54,062 nt of DNA from Sulfidibacterium sp964473395 (GTDB lineage Bacteria > Bacteroidota > Bacteroidia > Bacteroidales > F082). The stretch is taken from the NCBI GenBank assembly GCA_964473395.1, contig CAYYOW010000003.1, positions 1 through 54,062 on the forward strand. The letters run 5' to 3'. The notes beneath the pieces are model-generated. The model was not told the DNA's origin. It ran no database searches and saw only the letters and a program-made list of their open reading frames with translations. Below, one piece after another: positions 46,101 through 54,062 of the stretch; within the stretch, counting starts at the first letter, position 1; each line of letters starts with the position of its first letter. The position numbers were made by a program, and so were the translations under genes.

Positions 46101-47000
46101 ATGAGTCCCACGTTATTAATACTTGCAGCCGGTATCGGTAGTCGTTATGGCGGAGTGAAACAAATAGATAAAATAGGCCCTTCCGGCGAAAGCATCATCG
46201 ATTATTCGGTTTTTGACGCTATCACTGCCGGATTTAGTAAAGTTGTTTTTGTCCTTAACCCGAAAATTGAAAAGGACTTCAAAGCTATTTACGAACCACG
46301 ACTGTCCGGAAAAATCGAAACAGCTTATGTTTTGCAGGAGTTAAATAACATCCCTGAAGGTGTTACATTCAACCATGAAAGAGTAAAACCCTGGGGAACA
46401 GGGCATGCCATTCTGGTGGCCAAAGATGTAATTGATACGCCTTTTGCAGTCATCAATGCTGATGATTTTTACGGTCGTGAGGCTTTTGAAGTACTGGGAA
46501 ACTATTTGTCACAACTGAATAATGATGAAACCCGTTATGCTATGGTGGGATACCAGTTGAAGAATACTCTTTCAGAAAACGGAAGCGTCTCTCGTGGTAT
46601 TTGTAGCACGAAAAACGGCTTTCTCACCGATGTGGTAGAACACACTAAACTTTTCAAGACTGCCGGCCAAATTGTTTTTGAAGATCATGGCCGGGAGATA
46701 CCCATTGACGAAAACAGCTTGGTATCCATGAACTTCTGGGGGTTTACGCCCAAATATTTCCAGCAATCAGAAACCTGGTTTGTCGATTTCATTCGTGATA
46801 ACGCACAGCAATTGAAAGCCGAATTTTACATTCCGTATGTGGTCAACAAGCTCATCACACAGGGCGATGCAGAAGTACGTGTACTCGAAAGCCACGACCA
46901 GTGGTTTGGCGTAACCTACCAGGAAGATAAGCCCATCACCATAGCCAAAGTTAAAAAGCTGGTAGAAGCAGGGGCTTATCCGGAAGACCTTTGGAGATAA
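46101..47000 (+). CDS. Sugar-1-phosphate nucleotidyltransferase family protein
   Basis: From ATG 46101 the protein has 299 residues. It starts with the NTP-binding signature LAAGIGSRYGG (8-18) and GPSGESIIDYSV. INADDFYG (about 118-125) carries the metal-binding Asp. The family includes glucose-1-phosphate uridylyl- and thymidylyltransferases; the GVKQIDKIGPSG variant belongs to a Bacteroidota group whose substrate I cannot name. A start at 46035 would add 22 residues with no family resemblance. It appears to be transcribed alone. Confidence 0.8.
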   Translation: MSPTLLILAAGIGSRYGGVKQIDKIGPSGESIIDYSVFDAITAGFSKVVFVLNPKIEKDFKAIYEPRLSGKIETAYVLQELNNIPEGVTFNHERVKPWGTGHAILVAKDVIDTPFAVINADDFYGREAFEVLGNYLSQLNNDETRYAMVGYQLKNTLSENGSVSRGICSTKNGFLTDVVEHTKLFKTAGQIVFEDHGREIPIDENSLVSMNFWGFTPKYFQQSETWFVDFIRDNAQQLKAEFYIPYVVNKLITQGDAEVRVLESHDQWFGVTYQEDKPITIAKVKKLVEAGAYPEDLWR

Positions 47001-47213
47001 ATACATTGCAATAAAAGCAGAAAAAATTCTACTCAATTATTCCGTCTTGAAAGGCTGTAAACCATAGAAACCTTTTGTTAGCAAACATCAACAACATACA
47101 ATTCTACAGAATAGCCGGGAAGGAAATTTGTTTCGCAGCAGGTGAACGATAAAGTATTCGACACCGATGCTCATCCGGCACGGCGATAATTCCAATTTAT
47201 GAGCCTAAGCATG

Positions 47214-47242
47214 TTGTTCTGCCGTTTCTTTCCTTAATTTTG
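47214..47242 (+). promoter_or_regulatory. Bacteroidota-type promoter of yggS
   Basis: TTG at 47214-47216 and TAATTTTG at 47235-47242 are spaced by 18 bp and lie just upstream of the ATG at 47259. This fits the -33/-7 pattern of the phylum. The 5' leader would be about 10 nt. Confidence 0.65.
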
Positions 47243-47258
47243 CAAAAAACAAAAAGCC

Positions 47259-47924
47259 ATGGGTGTTCAAACCAATCTGAAAAAAGTTCTGAAAGACATT
47301 CCGTCTCATGTAAGGCTGATAGCCGTTTCCAAAACCAAACCTGTGGAGATGATACAGTCTGCCTACGAAGTCGGACAACGTGATTTCGGAGAAAATAAGG
47401 CCCAGGACATGGCTGCTAAATTTCCGCAGCTTCCGCAGGATATCCGCTGGCATTTTATCGGCCATTTGCAAACTAACAAGGTGAAATACATCGTGCCTTT
47501 TGTCGCGCTGATCCATGCTGCCGACAGCCTAAAAATACTGAAAGAGATTAACAAACAGGCGATAAAGAACAACCGTGTGATTGACTGCCTTTTGGAATTT
47601 CATATTGCCAAAGAGGAATCCAAATTTGGATTGAGCATGGAGGTGGCAGAAAGCATCCTACAATCAGACGAATACCGAAAGCTGCAAAACATTCGCCTTT
47701 GTGGTGTGATGGGAATGGCCACCTACACCACAGATACGGAGCAAATCCGGGAGGAGTTCCATCATCTGAAAGAAATCTTTAGCAAACTGAAAGATAATTA
47801 TTTTAAAGATGCCAACCATTTTAAAGAAATCAGTATGGGCATGTCGGGTGATTATCTCATAGCCATTGAGGAAGGCGCTACTCTGGTGCGTGTCGGCTCT
47901 AAAATATTCGGGGAAAGGGGATAA
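47259..47924 (+). CDS. yggS: YggS/PLPBP family pyridoxal phosphate-binding protein
   Basis: This 221-residue PLP homeostasis protein has a single TIM-barrel fold. The PLP lysine is K25 in the conserved AVSKTKP. FGENKAQD (about 46-53), WHFIGHLQTNK (about 65-75) and the C-terminal MGMSGDY and LVRVGSKIFGERG are all present. Members buffer PLP and affect amino acid metabolism rather than catalyse a reaction. It has its own promoter and terminator. Confidence 0.93.
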   Translation: MGVQTNLKKVLKDIPSHVRLIAVSKTKPVEMIQSAYEVGQRDFGENKAQDMAAKFPQLPQDIRWHFIGHLQTNKVKYIVPFVALIHAADSLKILKEINKQAIKNNRVIDCLLEFHIAKEESKFGLSMEVAESILQSDEYRKLQNIRLCGVMGMATYTTDTEQIREEFHHLKEIFSKLKDNYFKDANHFKEISMGMSGDYLIAIEEGATLVRVGSKIFGERG

Positions 47925-47930
47925 CAAACA

Positions 47931-47955
47931 AAGGTGTTGAAACACCTTGTTTTGT
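47931..47955 (+). terminator. Terminator after yggS
   Basis: AAGGTGT and ACACCTT (47931-47937 with 47942-47948) form a 7-bp stem with a TGAA tetraloop, followed by GTTTTGTTT. Confidence 0.75.
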
Positions 47956-48040
47956 TTCGGTATAGTTCCTGTGTTCTTCCACATCCGGATGTAACCATAT
48001 TTTTCCCATCTTTGTTTTTTTAACATTTCAGCCAGCGCCC

Positions 48041-49444
48041 ATGAATGGATTTTTAGAAGTTTTCGACAAAGGCATTGTATGGTATAACGATTATATCGGG
48101 GGTTATGCCATTCTTTTTTTATTAGTTCCCACCGGATTATATTTCATTATCCGTTTACGATTTTTAAATGTCACCAAATTGTGGCACTCCATCCGGATTG
48201 TAGCTGGAAAATATGACGACAAAGAGGACGAAGGCGATGTGAACCATTTCAAAGCACTCACCACCGCCCTGTCAGCAACGGTGGGTACCGGGAATATCGT
48301 GGGTGTGGCACTGGCGATTTATCTCGGCGGACCGGGAGCCGTTTTTTGGATGTGGGTAACCGGATTTCTCGGTATGATCTTGAAATATTCAGAATGTACG
48401 CTTGCACATAAATACCGTGTTTTCAACTCAGACGGCACTGTTTCTGGCGGCCCCATGTACTACATCCGCGACGCCATTGGGAAAATATACCACATGCCCA
48501 AAGCAGCCAAAATTCTGGCCGGTATCTTTGCCGTAGCTACTATTCTGGCCTCCCTCGGAACCGGTAATATGGCACAAGCCAACGGCATGACCGATGCTTT
48601 GAGAACCACATACGGCTTCCCCACATGGGCTTCCGGACTGGTTATCACCGGACTGGTGTTGCTGATTATCGTGGGTGGGCTGCAACGTATCGCAGATGTC
48701 ACTTCCAAGCTTGTGCCGTTCATGGCAGTTACTTACGTGCTCGCCATCATGGTGGTGCTCATCGACCGCGCCGCTTATCTGCCACATGCTTTCGGAATGA
48801 TCTTTGAAGGTGCCTTTACAGGAACGGCTGCCACAGGAGGTTTTGTGGGTTCTTCCATTATGATGACCATGATATGGGGAATCCGGCGGGGACTTTTCTC
48901 CAACGAAGCCGGGCAAGGCTCTGCTCCCATTGCCCATGCCGCCGCCAAAACCGAATACTCCGCCCGCGAAGGGCTGGTGGCCTCTCTTGAGCCTTTGGTG
49001 GACACGCTGATTATCTGCACAATGACGGCTTTGATGCTTATCAGTACCGACGCCTGGCATTCGGGTATAAAAGGTGTGGGTATGACAATCCTCGGCATGG
49101 ACGAAGGGCTTGCTGCCATTGGCTTATCCAACATCGGAAAGCACATCATTACGTTCGGGCTGCTCATGTTTGCCTTTTCCACCGTTATAAGCTGGTCCTA
49201 TTACGGCACCCGCGCCGCCAACTACCTGCTCGGCGAAAAAGCTATTGTCCCCTACCGCTACCTCTACGGACTTTTCGTCTTCTTCGGCTCTGTATGGGGT
49301 ATCGATTTGGTATGGCATTTTGTGGATATGGTCATCACGTTTATGACCATCCCCAACCTGATTGCGCTGTTGTTATTGTCGGGCGTGGTGGTAAAAGAAA
49401 CCCGGGATTATTTTGATGCGATGAAAAGACTGGACAAGGGATGA
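48041..49444 (+). CDS. Alanine/glycine:cation symporter (AGCS family)
   Basis: The 467-residue protein has about eleven membrane helices. It shows AGCS signatures: ALSATVGTGNIVGVALAI (about 77-94), GGPGAVFWMW (about 95-104), and GIRRGLFSNEAGQGSAPIAH (about 279-298). Members import alanine or glycine with Na+ or H+. The length is typical. It lies downstream of the yggS terminator and is probably monocistronic. Confidence 0.92.
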   Translation: MNGFLEVFDKGIVWYNDYIGGYAILFLLVPTGLYFIIRLRFLNVTKLWHSIRIVAGKYDDKEDEGDVNHFKALTTALSATVGTGNIVGVALAIYLGGPGAVFWMWVTGFLGMILKYSECTLAHKYRVFNSDGTVSGGPMYYIRDAIGKIYHMPKAAKILAGIFAVATILASLGTGNMAQANGMTDALRTTYGFPTWASGLVITGLVLLIIVGGLQRIADVTSKLVPFMAVTYVLAIMVVLIDRAAYLPHAFGMIFEGAFTGTAATGGFVGSSIMMTMIWGIRRGLFSNEAGQGSAPIAHAAAKTEYSAREGLVASLEPLVDTLIICTMTALMLISTDAWHSGIKGVGMTILGMDEGLAAIGLSNIGKHIITFGLLMFAFSTVISWSYYGTRAANYLLGEKAIVPYRYLYGLFVFFGSVWGIDLVWHFVDMVITFMTIPNLIALLLLSGVVVKETRDYFDAMKRLDKG

Positions 49445-49489
49445 TAAAAGGAATATTACTGGTGTAAAGACCTGAAACTGTGGCCGAAG

Positions 49490-49509
49490 CTTATATCGAA
49501 CTCAGGTTA
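49490..49509 (-). repeat. Dispersed intergenic repeat, partial copy 4
   Basis: The reverse complement reads TAACCTGAGTTCGATATAAG, identical to the left half of the copy at 45562-45602. It lies between the symporter and kinase stops. Confidence 0.65.
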
Positions 49510-52047
49510 TTAAATACCTTTTTTCTTTTTTACATGGTGATTTATCATTTCTAAAAGTATCTCTGTATCAATTGGCTTCGGAATATAATCATCGCAGCCG
49601 GCATCAACGGCTTTTTCTCTGTCCCCAGCCAGTGCAAAAGCAGTTTGTGCAATAATGACTATCTCTTTATTGAATTTTCTAATTTCACGCGTAGCTTCAT
49701 AACCATTCATTTCCGGCAACTTTATATCCATCAGGACGATGTCTATGTCAGGGTTTTCCCTGCACAATTCAATAGCTTCTTTTCCGGTCTTTGTAGAACT
49801 GATTTTCCAAAAATGATTTTTCAGAATTGTTTCAAGGAAGAAAGAACTTGTTTCTTCATCTTCCACAATAAGCAGCTCCAAATTCCCGTTTACCAGTTCT
49901 TTGCGCGGCTTCTCTGTTTCTTTTGGGGTCGGTTCGGATTTATAATCAGCCTTTGTATTATATGGAATAGTGAACATGAAACTTGAACCTTTGTCTTCTT
50001 CGGATACCAGCCATATTTTACCACCAAGCATTTCAACATATGCCTTTGATATTGTCAGTCCCAAACCCGAGCCTTCAAAGGCTCTTATGTCCTCGATGTC
50101 CGCTTGTACAAAGCGGTCGAATATGGCTTGCTGCCTGTTTTTGGGTATACCGATGCCTGTATCCTTAACAAAGAATTCGATAAAATCATCTTTTAGATTA
50201 TATCCAAAGGTAATACTTCCTTTTCTGGTGAACTTTATGGCATTTTTAATCAGGTTGGTTAATATCCCGTGAAGTTTGCTATCATCGGATAAAACAACAG
50301 CCCCTTTGTCAGCAAGTGTTGGTAATGAAATTAATGAAAGTCCTTTTAAGGTTACCTCAGGCTTGAAGAAGCCATACAGTTCATCCAACAGCCTGTTAAT
50401 GGAAATTTCAGTAACTGAAACTTTCATCTGGCCGGCCTCAATTTTTGAAATATCAATCAGGTCGTTGATGGTATTTAATAGTCGGTCGCTACTCTTATTA
50501 ATGATAGTCGTGTATTTCTGCCTCTCCGTATTGTTTATATTGGGATCGTTAAGCAAGTTGGTAAAGCCGATGATGCCGTTCATGGGAGTACGTATCTCGT
50601 GGCTCATATTGGCGAGAAATGCGCTTTTGAGGCGGTCAGATTCAGTGGCTTTTTCAAGGGCATCGATTATCTTCTTTTGTGCTATTTTTTGCTCAGTAAT
50701 GTCTCTCCATACGGTATGTATTATTTCTTTTCCTTTTTCACTTGAAATAGCCGTAAGAAGAACCTCCACAGGTATTATTTCGCCATTACTTTTAAGATGC
50801 TCCCATTCAAAGCGAATCGTACGTTTTTTAATTACCTCATCCATCAGCTCCTCTGCTTTTTCATAGGAAAGACGTCCGTCGGGTTGGTACATCGGAGAAA
50901 TTTCTGAGGGGTGGGTATTCAAAAACTCTTCCTTGCTGTTATAGTTTAAGAGTTTAATAGTAGCAGTGTTGCAATCCACAAATTTTCTGTTTTCCAGGAT
51001 GAGAATGGAGTCACCTGATTTTTCAAAAAGTTCATGGAATTTTCTTTCACTTTCTATAAGTTGTTGATTACTTGCTTCAAGCTGCTGATTGGCAGCCCTC
51101 AGTTGCTGCTCGTTCGCTTCAAGTTGCTGATTGGCAGCCCTCAGCTGCTGCTCGTTTGCTTCAAGTTGCTGATTGGCGGCTCTCAGTTGCTGTTCGCTCG
51201 CGTATAGTTGTTGGTTGGAAGCTTTCAGTTTTTCTTCTGCTTTTTTACGAGCGGTAATATCCAGAATAATCGCAGCAAACATATCTGCATCTTCAAAATG
51301 TATAAGCTGCAAATAAACTTCTACATTATAAAGAGAGTGGTCTTTACGTTTGTGAATAGTCTCAAAAACAATTTTTCTTTTTTTACCACTACGTAAAGGC
51401 GCCACTATTTTTGAAAATGATTCTTCTGTAAATTTAGGCTTTATAGTTATGGGTGTCATTTCCAACATCTCTTTCATCGTGTAGCCCAAATTCTGCTGGG
51501 CGGCCTTATTTGCCTGGATGAACTTCAAGCTATCTGCATCAAATAAATAGATTTCGTTAAGGGAGTCTTCGAAGATACGGCTAAAATGTTCTATTTTTTC
51601 CTCTGCCCGTTTTTGTTCGGTAATGTCTTTAAATACACAGTAGGTTTGTTTAAAGCTGCCGTCAGGGTTATAGCCGATACGGCCTTCAAATAAAGCGTCT
51701 ATGTAATGGCCATCCTTGTGCCTCATTTTAAATAGAGCATCATGTAAATAGCCTCGTTTTTTAAACATCGGAAAGCCTTTCTCAAAATGTGATTTCCAAT
51801 CCGGATGCAAAAAGTCAACAGGAGTTTTGCCTATCACTTCATCTCGTGTATAACCAAGAGTCCTCAGCCATTCCGGGTTCACATCCCTGAAACTTCCATC
51901 TTCGTTTAATGATTGATAGGACAATGGGGCATTATCGTAAATAGCTTTGAAGTCCTCTTCAAGCCTCATGGTTTCTGCAAGCTTTTGTTTTAGCATATCA
52001 AGCTCAGCCAATAACTGTTCCCGTGTTTTATATGAATTCTTCGCCAT
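49510..52047 (-). CDS. Cytosolic PAS hybrid sensor histidine kinase with Gln-Gln heptad linker
   Basis: The protein has 845 residues and no membrane segment. In order: PAS (about 35-150), PAS (about 155-270), a coiled coil (275-335) with Gln-Gln pairs every seven residues, PAS (about 335-455), HisKA with phospho-His483 in MSHEIRTP, HATPase (N602, GIGIP 631-635, GSGLGL 659-664), and a C-terminal receiver with acidic pocket E729/D730, phospho-Asp774 and Lys824. It would autophosphorylate and pass phosphate to its own receiver; no DNA-binding partner is adjacent. It lies 20 bp downstream of cheD on the same strand. Confidence 0.92.
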   Translation of the reverse strand: MAKNSYKTREQLLAELDMLKQKLAETMRLEEDFKAIYDNAPLSYQSLNEDGSFRDVNPEWLRTLGYTRDEVIGKTPVDFLHPDWKSHFEKGFPMFKKRGYLHDALFKMRHKDGHYIDALFEGRIGYNPDGSFKQTYCVFKDITEQKRAEEKIEHFSRIFEDSLNEIYLFDADSLKFIQANKAAQQNLGYTMKEMLEMTPITIKPKFTEESFSKIVAPLRSGKKRKIVFETIHKRKDHSLYNVEVYLQLIHFEDADMFAAIILDITARKKAEEKLKASNQQLYASEQQLRAANQQLEANEQQLRAANQQLEANEQQLRAANQQLEASNQQLIESERKFHELFEKSGDSILILENRKFVDCNTATIKLLNYNSKEEFLNTHPSEISPMYQPDGRLSYEKAEELMDEVIKKRTIRFEWEHLKSNGEIIPVEVLLTAISSEKGKEIIHTVWRDITEQKIAQKKIIDALEKATESDRLKSAFLANMSHEIRTPMNGIIGFTNLLNDPNINNTERQKYTTIINKSSDRLLNTINDLIDISKIEAGQMKVSVTEISINRLLDELYGFFKPEVTLKGLSLISLPTLADKGAVVLSDDSKLHGILTNLIKNAIKFTRKGSITFGYNLKDDFIEFFVKDTGIGIPKNRQQAIFDRFVQADIEDIRAFEGSGLGLTISKAYVEMLGGKIWLVSEEDKGSSFMFTIPYNTKADYKSEPTPKETEKPRKELVNGNLELLIVEDEETSSFFLETILKNHFWKISSTKTGKEAIELCRENPDIDIVLMDIKLPEMNGYEATREIRKFNKEIVIIAQTAFALAGDREKAVDAGCDDYIPKPIDTEILLEMINHHVKKKKGI
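51089..51214 (-). repeat. Tandem 42-bp repeat inside the kinase gene
   Basis: Three consecutive 42-bp units lie at 51089-51130, 51131-51172 and 51173-51214, with a partial unit at 51061-51088. The first two differ at two positions; the third is more diverged. Each unit encodes 14 residues, two heptads of the coiled-coil linker, so copy-number change would lengthen or shorten the linker without breaking the frame. Confidence 0.9.
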
Positions 52048-52067
52048 TGGTTATCTCCTGTCAGATT

Positions 52068-52622
52068 TTAGTTACTCATTTCATCCCGGGTGAATATCCT
52101 TCCATTGTCAAATTTCCACAATATCATTTCAGGGCTTTCTCCGATTGTACAGTAAGCAACTCCCGTTTCCGGATTTAGCGAGGCGATGCGCCTTTCATAG
52201 CCACCCAAAGATGTTGCTTGAATTTTCAACTTCTTTTCTTCAATAATTTTGAAAACACTGATAGCCAACTCTGTGGAGATTGTATCGTTCTCTTTCTTCA
52301 ATACATTTGCTCCACCTGCAAGGCAAATGTCAATGTTTTCAGATGGAACACCAACCTGATGTAATTTACTTAACAAATCGTCGATGGCATCAGCAGCATA
52401 CCTGTTTTTATGTGGAGTATTTTCTACATGTGATTTACCTGGCAACATGATGTGCGCCATACCGCAAATCTTTGTTTTAGCATCGTAAGCCATAACAGCC
52501 ACACAGGAGCCGAGAGGACTTGAAACCAATAACTCATTTCTTGAGCTGATGGCAATCTCCCCCGATTGAATATATTTTACTGCTGAAATTCCCGTTTTCT
52601 TTATTTTTTGTTTACTTGACAT
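52068..52622 (-). CDS. cheD: CheD-like receptor glutamine deamidase
   Basis: The family converts receptor glutamines to glutamates in chemotaxis. From ATG 52622 it has 184 residues; a start at 52661 adds 13 unrelated residues. The catalytic Cys40 (PLGSC) and His57 (MAHIMLP) are present, with AGGANV near 102-107. The third residue of the T. maritima triad, Thr, seems replaced by Ser (S35 or S36). No chemotaxis or flagellar gene is in the window; the partner gene is a hybrid histidine kinase 20 bp downstream. The likely substrate is therefore that kinase, by inference. Confidence 0.85.
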   Translation of the reverse strand: MSSKQKIKKTGISAVKYIQSGEIAISSRNELLVSSPLGSCVAVMAYDAKTKICGMAHIMLPGKSHVENTPHKNRYAADAIDDLLSKLHQVGVPSENIDICLAGGANVLKKENDTISTELAISVFKIIEEKKLKIQATSLGGYERRIASLNPETGVAYCTIGESPEMILWKFDNGRIFTRDEMSN

Positions 52623-52896
52623 TTTAATTAATTCCCCATTGCAATCTATTAAAAATACCAAAACCAGGCCATATCATGCTATATATTGCATTTAATATTC
52701 TACTCTTCATTTGTCGTTTTTATTTCTAGGAAAAAGGGGGCAGGTGCATTTGCAGTTCCGGTTTTTCTTGTCTTTCAGCCTGTAAAAGTAGGAAAATCAT
52801 TGGAATAGACCTTATGAAAGGGGAAAGATTTTGTTATAGGTTGAGGCTTAATAGACAAAATCTGATACGAAACCGCAGTTTACAGACCTATAAAGA
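52623..52896. other. Spacer upstream of cheD
   Basis: About 270 bp without a gene. It must hold the cheD promoter, but I see no TTG/TAnnTTTG pair with good spacing. Further right it merges into a decayed integrase trace. Confidence 0.35.
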
Positions 52897-53079
52897 GGAT
52901 TTTATGAATAGCCGGGACAAAGGATGAGCCTCGCAAAAGATATCTGGAGCAACAAAACAGCGACCTTGGGGAGATGGTAGATTAACAGTCTTGGGGACTT
53001 ATCCGGGAGGTATATATCAGCCTCTCAGTTTGAGCTGAGACAAGCCTGGCAGGAAATTAGCAAAAAAACGCAAGGTTGA
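52897..53079 (+). pseudogene. Decayed trace of a phage-type integrase arm-binding domain
   Basis: Reading forward with two frame changes and in-frame stops gives fragments in the order of the integrase N-terminal DUF4102 domain: GFYE-stop-PG, then DIWSNKTATLGRW, then LTVLGTYP, then LSL, then FELRQAWQEISKKTQG. They match the consensus GLYL...P-G...W...LG-YP...SL-E-R in spacing. No catalytic domain or attachment site is visible. The call rests on pattern alone, so it is tentative. Confidence 0.4.
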
Positions 53080-53097
53080 CAGGGAGCCGGTGGGAAG

Positions 53098-53628
53098 CTA
53101 CATAGTTCCCATACTTTTAAAATGCCTAACAACCTGGTTTAAAGCAATTTTAAACCACTCGGTGTATTCGCCCGGGTACTCTTTAATATCTTTGACCATA
53201 AAGTCCAGGTCAACATATTTCCAGTCGGACACCTCATCGGGATTAGGAACGGGCCTATCGTCGCAGGTACCTATATATACGTGATCAAACTCATGTTCTT
53301 TAAGTCCCTGCCCCACATCAGCTTTGTAAACAAAAGAAAAAGCCTCTTTAATGTCACAATCGAAACCCATCTCTTCCTTCAAACGGCGGTGAGCTGCCGC
53401 AAGTGTTTCTTCGCCTGCATGTGGATGGCTGCAAACTGTGTTGGTCCACAATCCGGGTGAGTGATATTTATACAGCGAACGTCGTTGTATCATCAGCTTA
53501 CCTTCGAAATTAAAAATAAAAACGGAAAAAGCCCTGTGAAGTACTGCCTTCTCATGTGCCTCGATCTTCTCCATGGTACCGAGAGGCTTATCTTTTTTAT
53601 TAACAAGTATAACGTATTCTACTTCCAT
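53098..53628 (-). CDS. idi: Isopentenyl-diphosphate delta-isomerase, type I
   Basis: It interconverts isopentenyl and dimethylallyl diphosphate for isoprenoid and quinone synthesis. The 176-residue Nudix-fold protein has metal-site HRAFSVFIF (31-39), catalytic Cys66 in TNTVCSHPHAGE, the Nudix RRLKEEMG segment (81-88) and the second catalytic acid near E113 in HEFDHVY. Length and motifs match type I Idi of E. coli. It is divergent from the two-TM protein gene, with TATCTTTG-like boxes in the 69-bp spacer. Confidence 0.93.
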   Translation of the reverse strand: MEVEYVILVNKKDKPLGTMEKIEAHEKAVLHRAFSVFIFNFEGKLMIQRRSLYKYHSPGLWTNTVCSHPHAGEETLAAAHRRLKEEMGFDCDIKEAFSFVYKADVGQGLKEHEFDHVYIGTCDDRPVPNPDEVSDWKYVDLDFMVKDIKEYPGEYTEWFKIALNQVVRHFKSMGTM

Positions 53629-53697
53629 GTATCTTTGCTTTCTATTGACAAATGCAAAGATATAAATATATCTTTAAAGCGAATAAACAAGAGCTCT

Positions 53698-54062
53698 ATG
53701 AAAGCAAAAGAGACGAAGACAATCTATTTTACTGAAAATCAAAGCATCCAACATTTCTGGATTCGGCTTGTTCTGCTTTTTGAAATTATCGTATTCTCCG
53801 GGATTATTTACCGGCAACTGATTATGGGGAAATCCTTTAGCGCCTACCCAGTTACGAATAACGGACTCATTATTCTTTCTCTGTTGTTGATTATTCCCGT
53901 GGTTTTTCTCTTTTTTATCAAAATCAGAATTACCGTGAGCCGTGATGAAGTTTGCTATAAAATGGTGCCAGCCGGATTGTTTCAATACAGGATAGTACGC
54001 CAACAGTTAAAGAGCTTTTCCATCGAAACGAAAAATGCAGGCAAAAGCAATGAGACTTCCGG
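53698..54062 (+). CDS. N-terminal part of a two-TM protein (DUF6141-like)
   Basis: The frame is open from ATG 53698 to the window edge (121 codons). It has a short polar start (IYFTENQSIQHFWIRL), a first membrane helix (about 22-40) and a second (about 57-75), then RITVSRDEVCYKMVP and the start of a soluble domain. The layout resembles the DUF6141 family of small membrane proteins of unknown function, with a PH-like domain after the helices. The 3' end lies outside the window. Confidence 0.6.
   Translation, partial: MKAKETKTIYFTENQSIQHFWIRLVLLFEIIVFSGIIYRQLIMGKSFSAYPVTNNGLIILSLLLIIPVVFLFFIKIRITVSRDEVCYKMVPAGLFQYRIVRQQLKSFSIETKNAGKSNETS

Noticed and set aside
48428..49060. 210-codon reverse ORF inside the alanine symporter gene
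   Set aside because: It is an antisense shadow of a clear AGCS gene, with biased Gly/His/Gln content and no domain.
51061..51214. Regular repeats considered as a CRISPR array
   Set aside because: The units are directly adjacent without unique spacers and lie in frame within the kinase coding sequence.
53033..53045. CTCAG/CTGAG palindrome in the spacer between cheD and idi considered as a terminator
   Set aside because: It has only a short stem and no T-run, and falls within the decayed integrase trace.

Overview
The window reads as chromosomal DNA of a member of the Bacteroidota, most likely a free-living anaerobe or facultative anaerobe of the Bacteroidales/Marinilabiliales type. The evidence is two carboxypeptidase-regulatory-domain TonB-dependent receptors (one with a DUF4249 lipoprotein partner), a Bacteroidota-type Lgt (GRIGC...GDGDWG signature), a yicC-gmk-nadD cluster, an Nfn-type flavoprotein pair, many short-leader lipoproteins, and TAnnTTTG promoter elements in place of the usual -10 box. 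Base composition looks moderate and even. I saw no tRNA, rRNA, CRISPR array or intact insertion sequence. Assignment to a genus is not possible from the sequence alone.

Layout. 1-6833: start of a probable outer-membrane protein, prmC, a coiled-coil zinc-ribbon protein, a Nif3-like protein, then a forward lipid A/purine block (lpxK, purine nucleoside phosphorylase, lpxH) and a small membrane-anchored protein. 6924-10047: reverse operon yicC-gmk-MDR oxidoreductase-nadD. 10209-14163: TPR membrane protein, phospholipase D-family enzyme and ornithine aminotransferase, followed by two strong terminators. 14573-24118: a secreted protein, a first TonB-dependent receptor, an AspT/YidE-type transporter, a radical SAM protein, and a TonB-dependent receptor/DUF4249 pair. 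24273-29658: a glycosyltransferase, lysC-lysA behind a leader that looks like a transcription attenuator, and a YtcJ-type amidohydrolase lipoprotein. 29813-34228: an lgt-led operon for a siderophore/heme/cobalamin-type ABC importer. 34500-35603: a DnaE remnant with a large in-frame internal deletion. 35797-44061: a DUF3298 protein, a 1135-residue receiver/PEP-synthase-like fusion, nfnA-nfnB and a dihydroorotate dehydrogenase-like flavoprotein. 44249-49444: a carboxypeptidase-regulatory-domain protein, a small lipoprotein, a nucleotidyltransferase, yggS and an alanine:cation symporter. 49510-54062: cheD plus a hybrid histidine kinase, a decayed integrase trace, idi, and the start of a two-TM protein.

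Most genes are housekeeping or cell-envelope functions. The strongest candidate for an undescribed system is the two-gene operon at 49510-52622. It pairs CheD, a receptor glutamine deamidase normally seen with chemotaxis receptors, with a cytosolic PAS hybrid histidine kinase. No chemotaxis genes are visible nearby. The kinase linker carries eight Gln-Gln pairs spaced exactly seven residues apart and flanked by small residues, much like chemoreceptor modification sites. Other points of interest are the receiver/PEP-synthase-like fusion, the lysC leader, the shortened DnaE and an intergenic repeat present in at least four copies.
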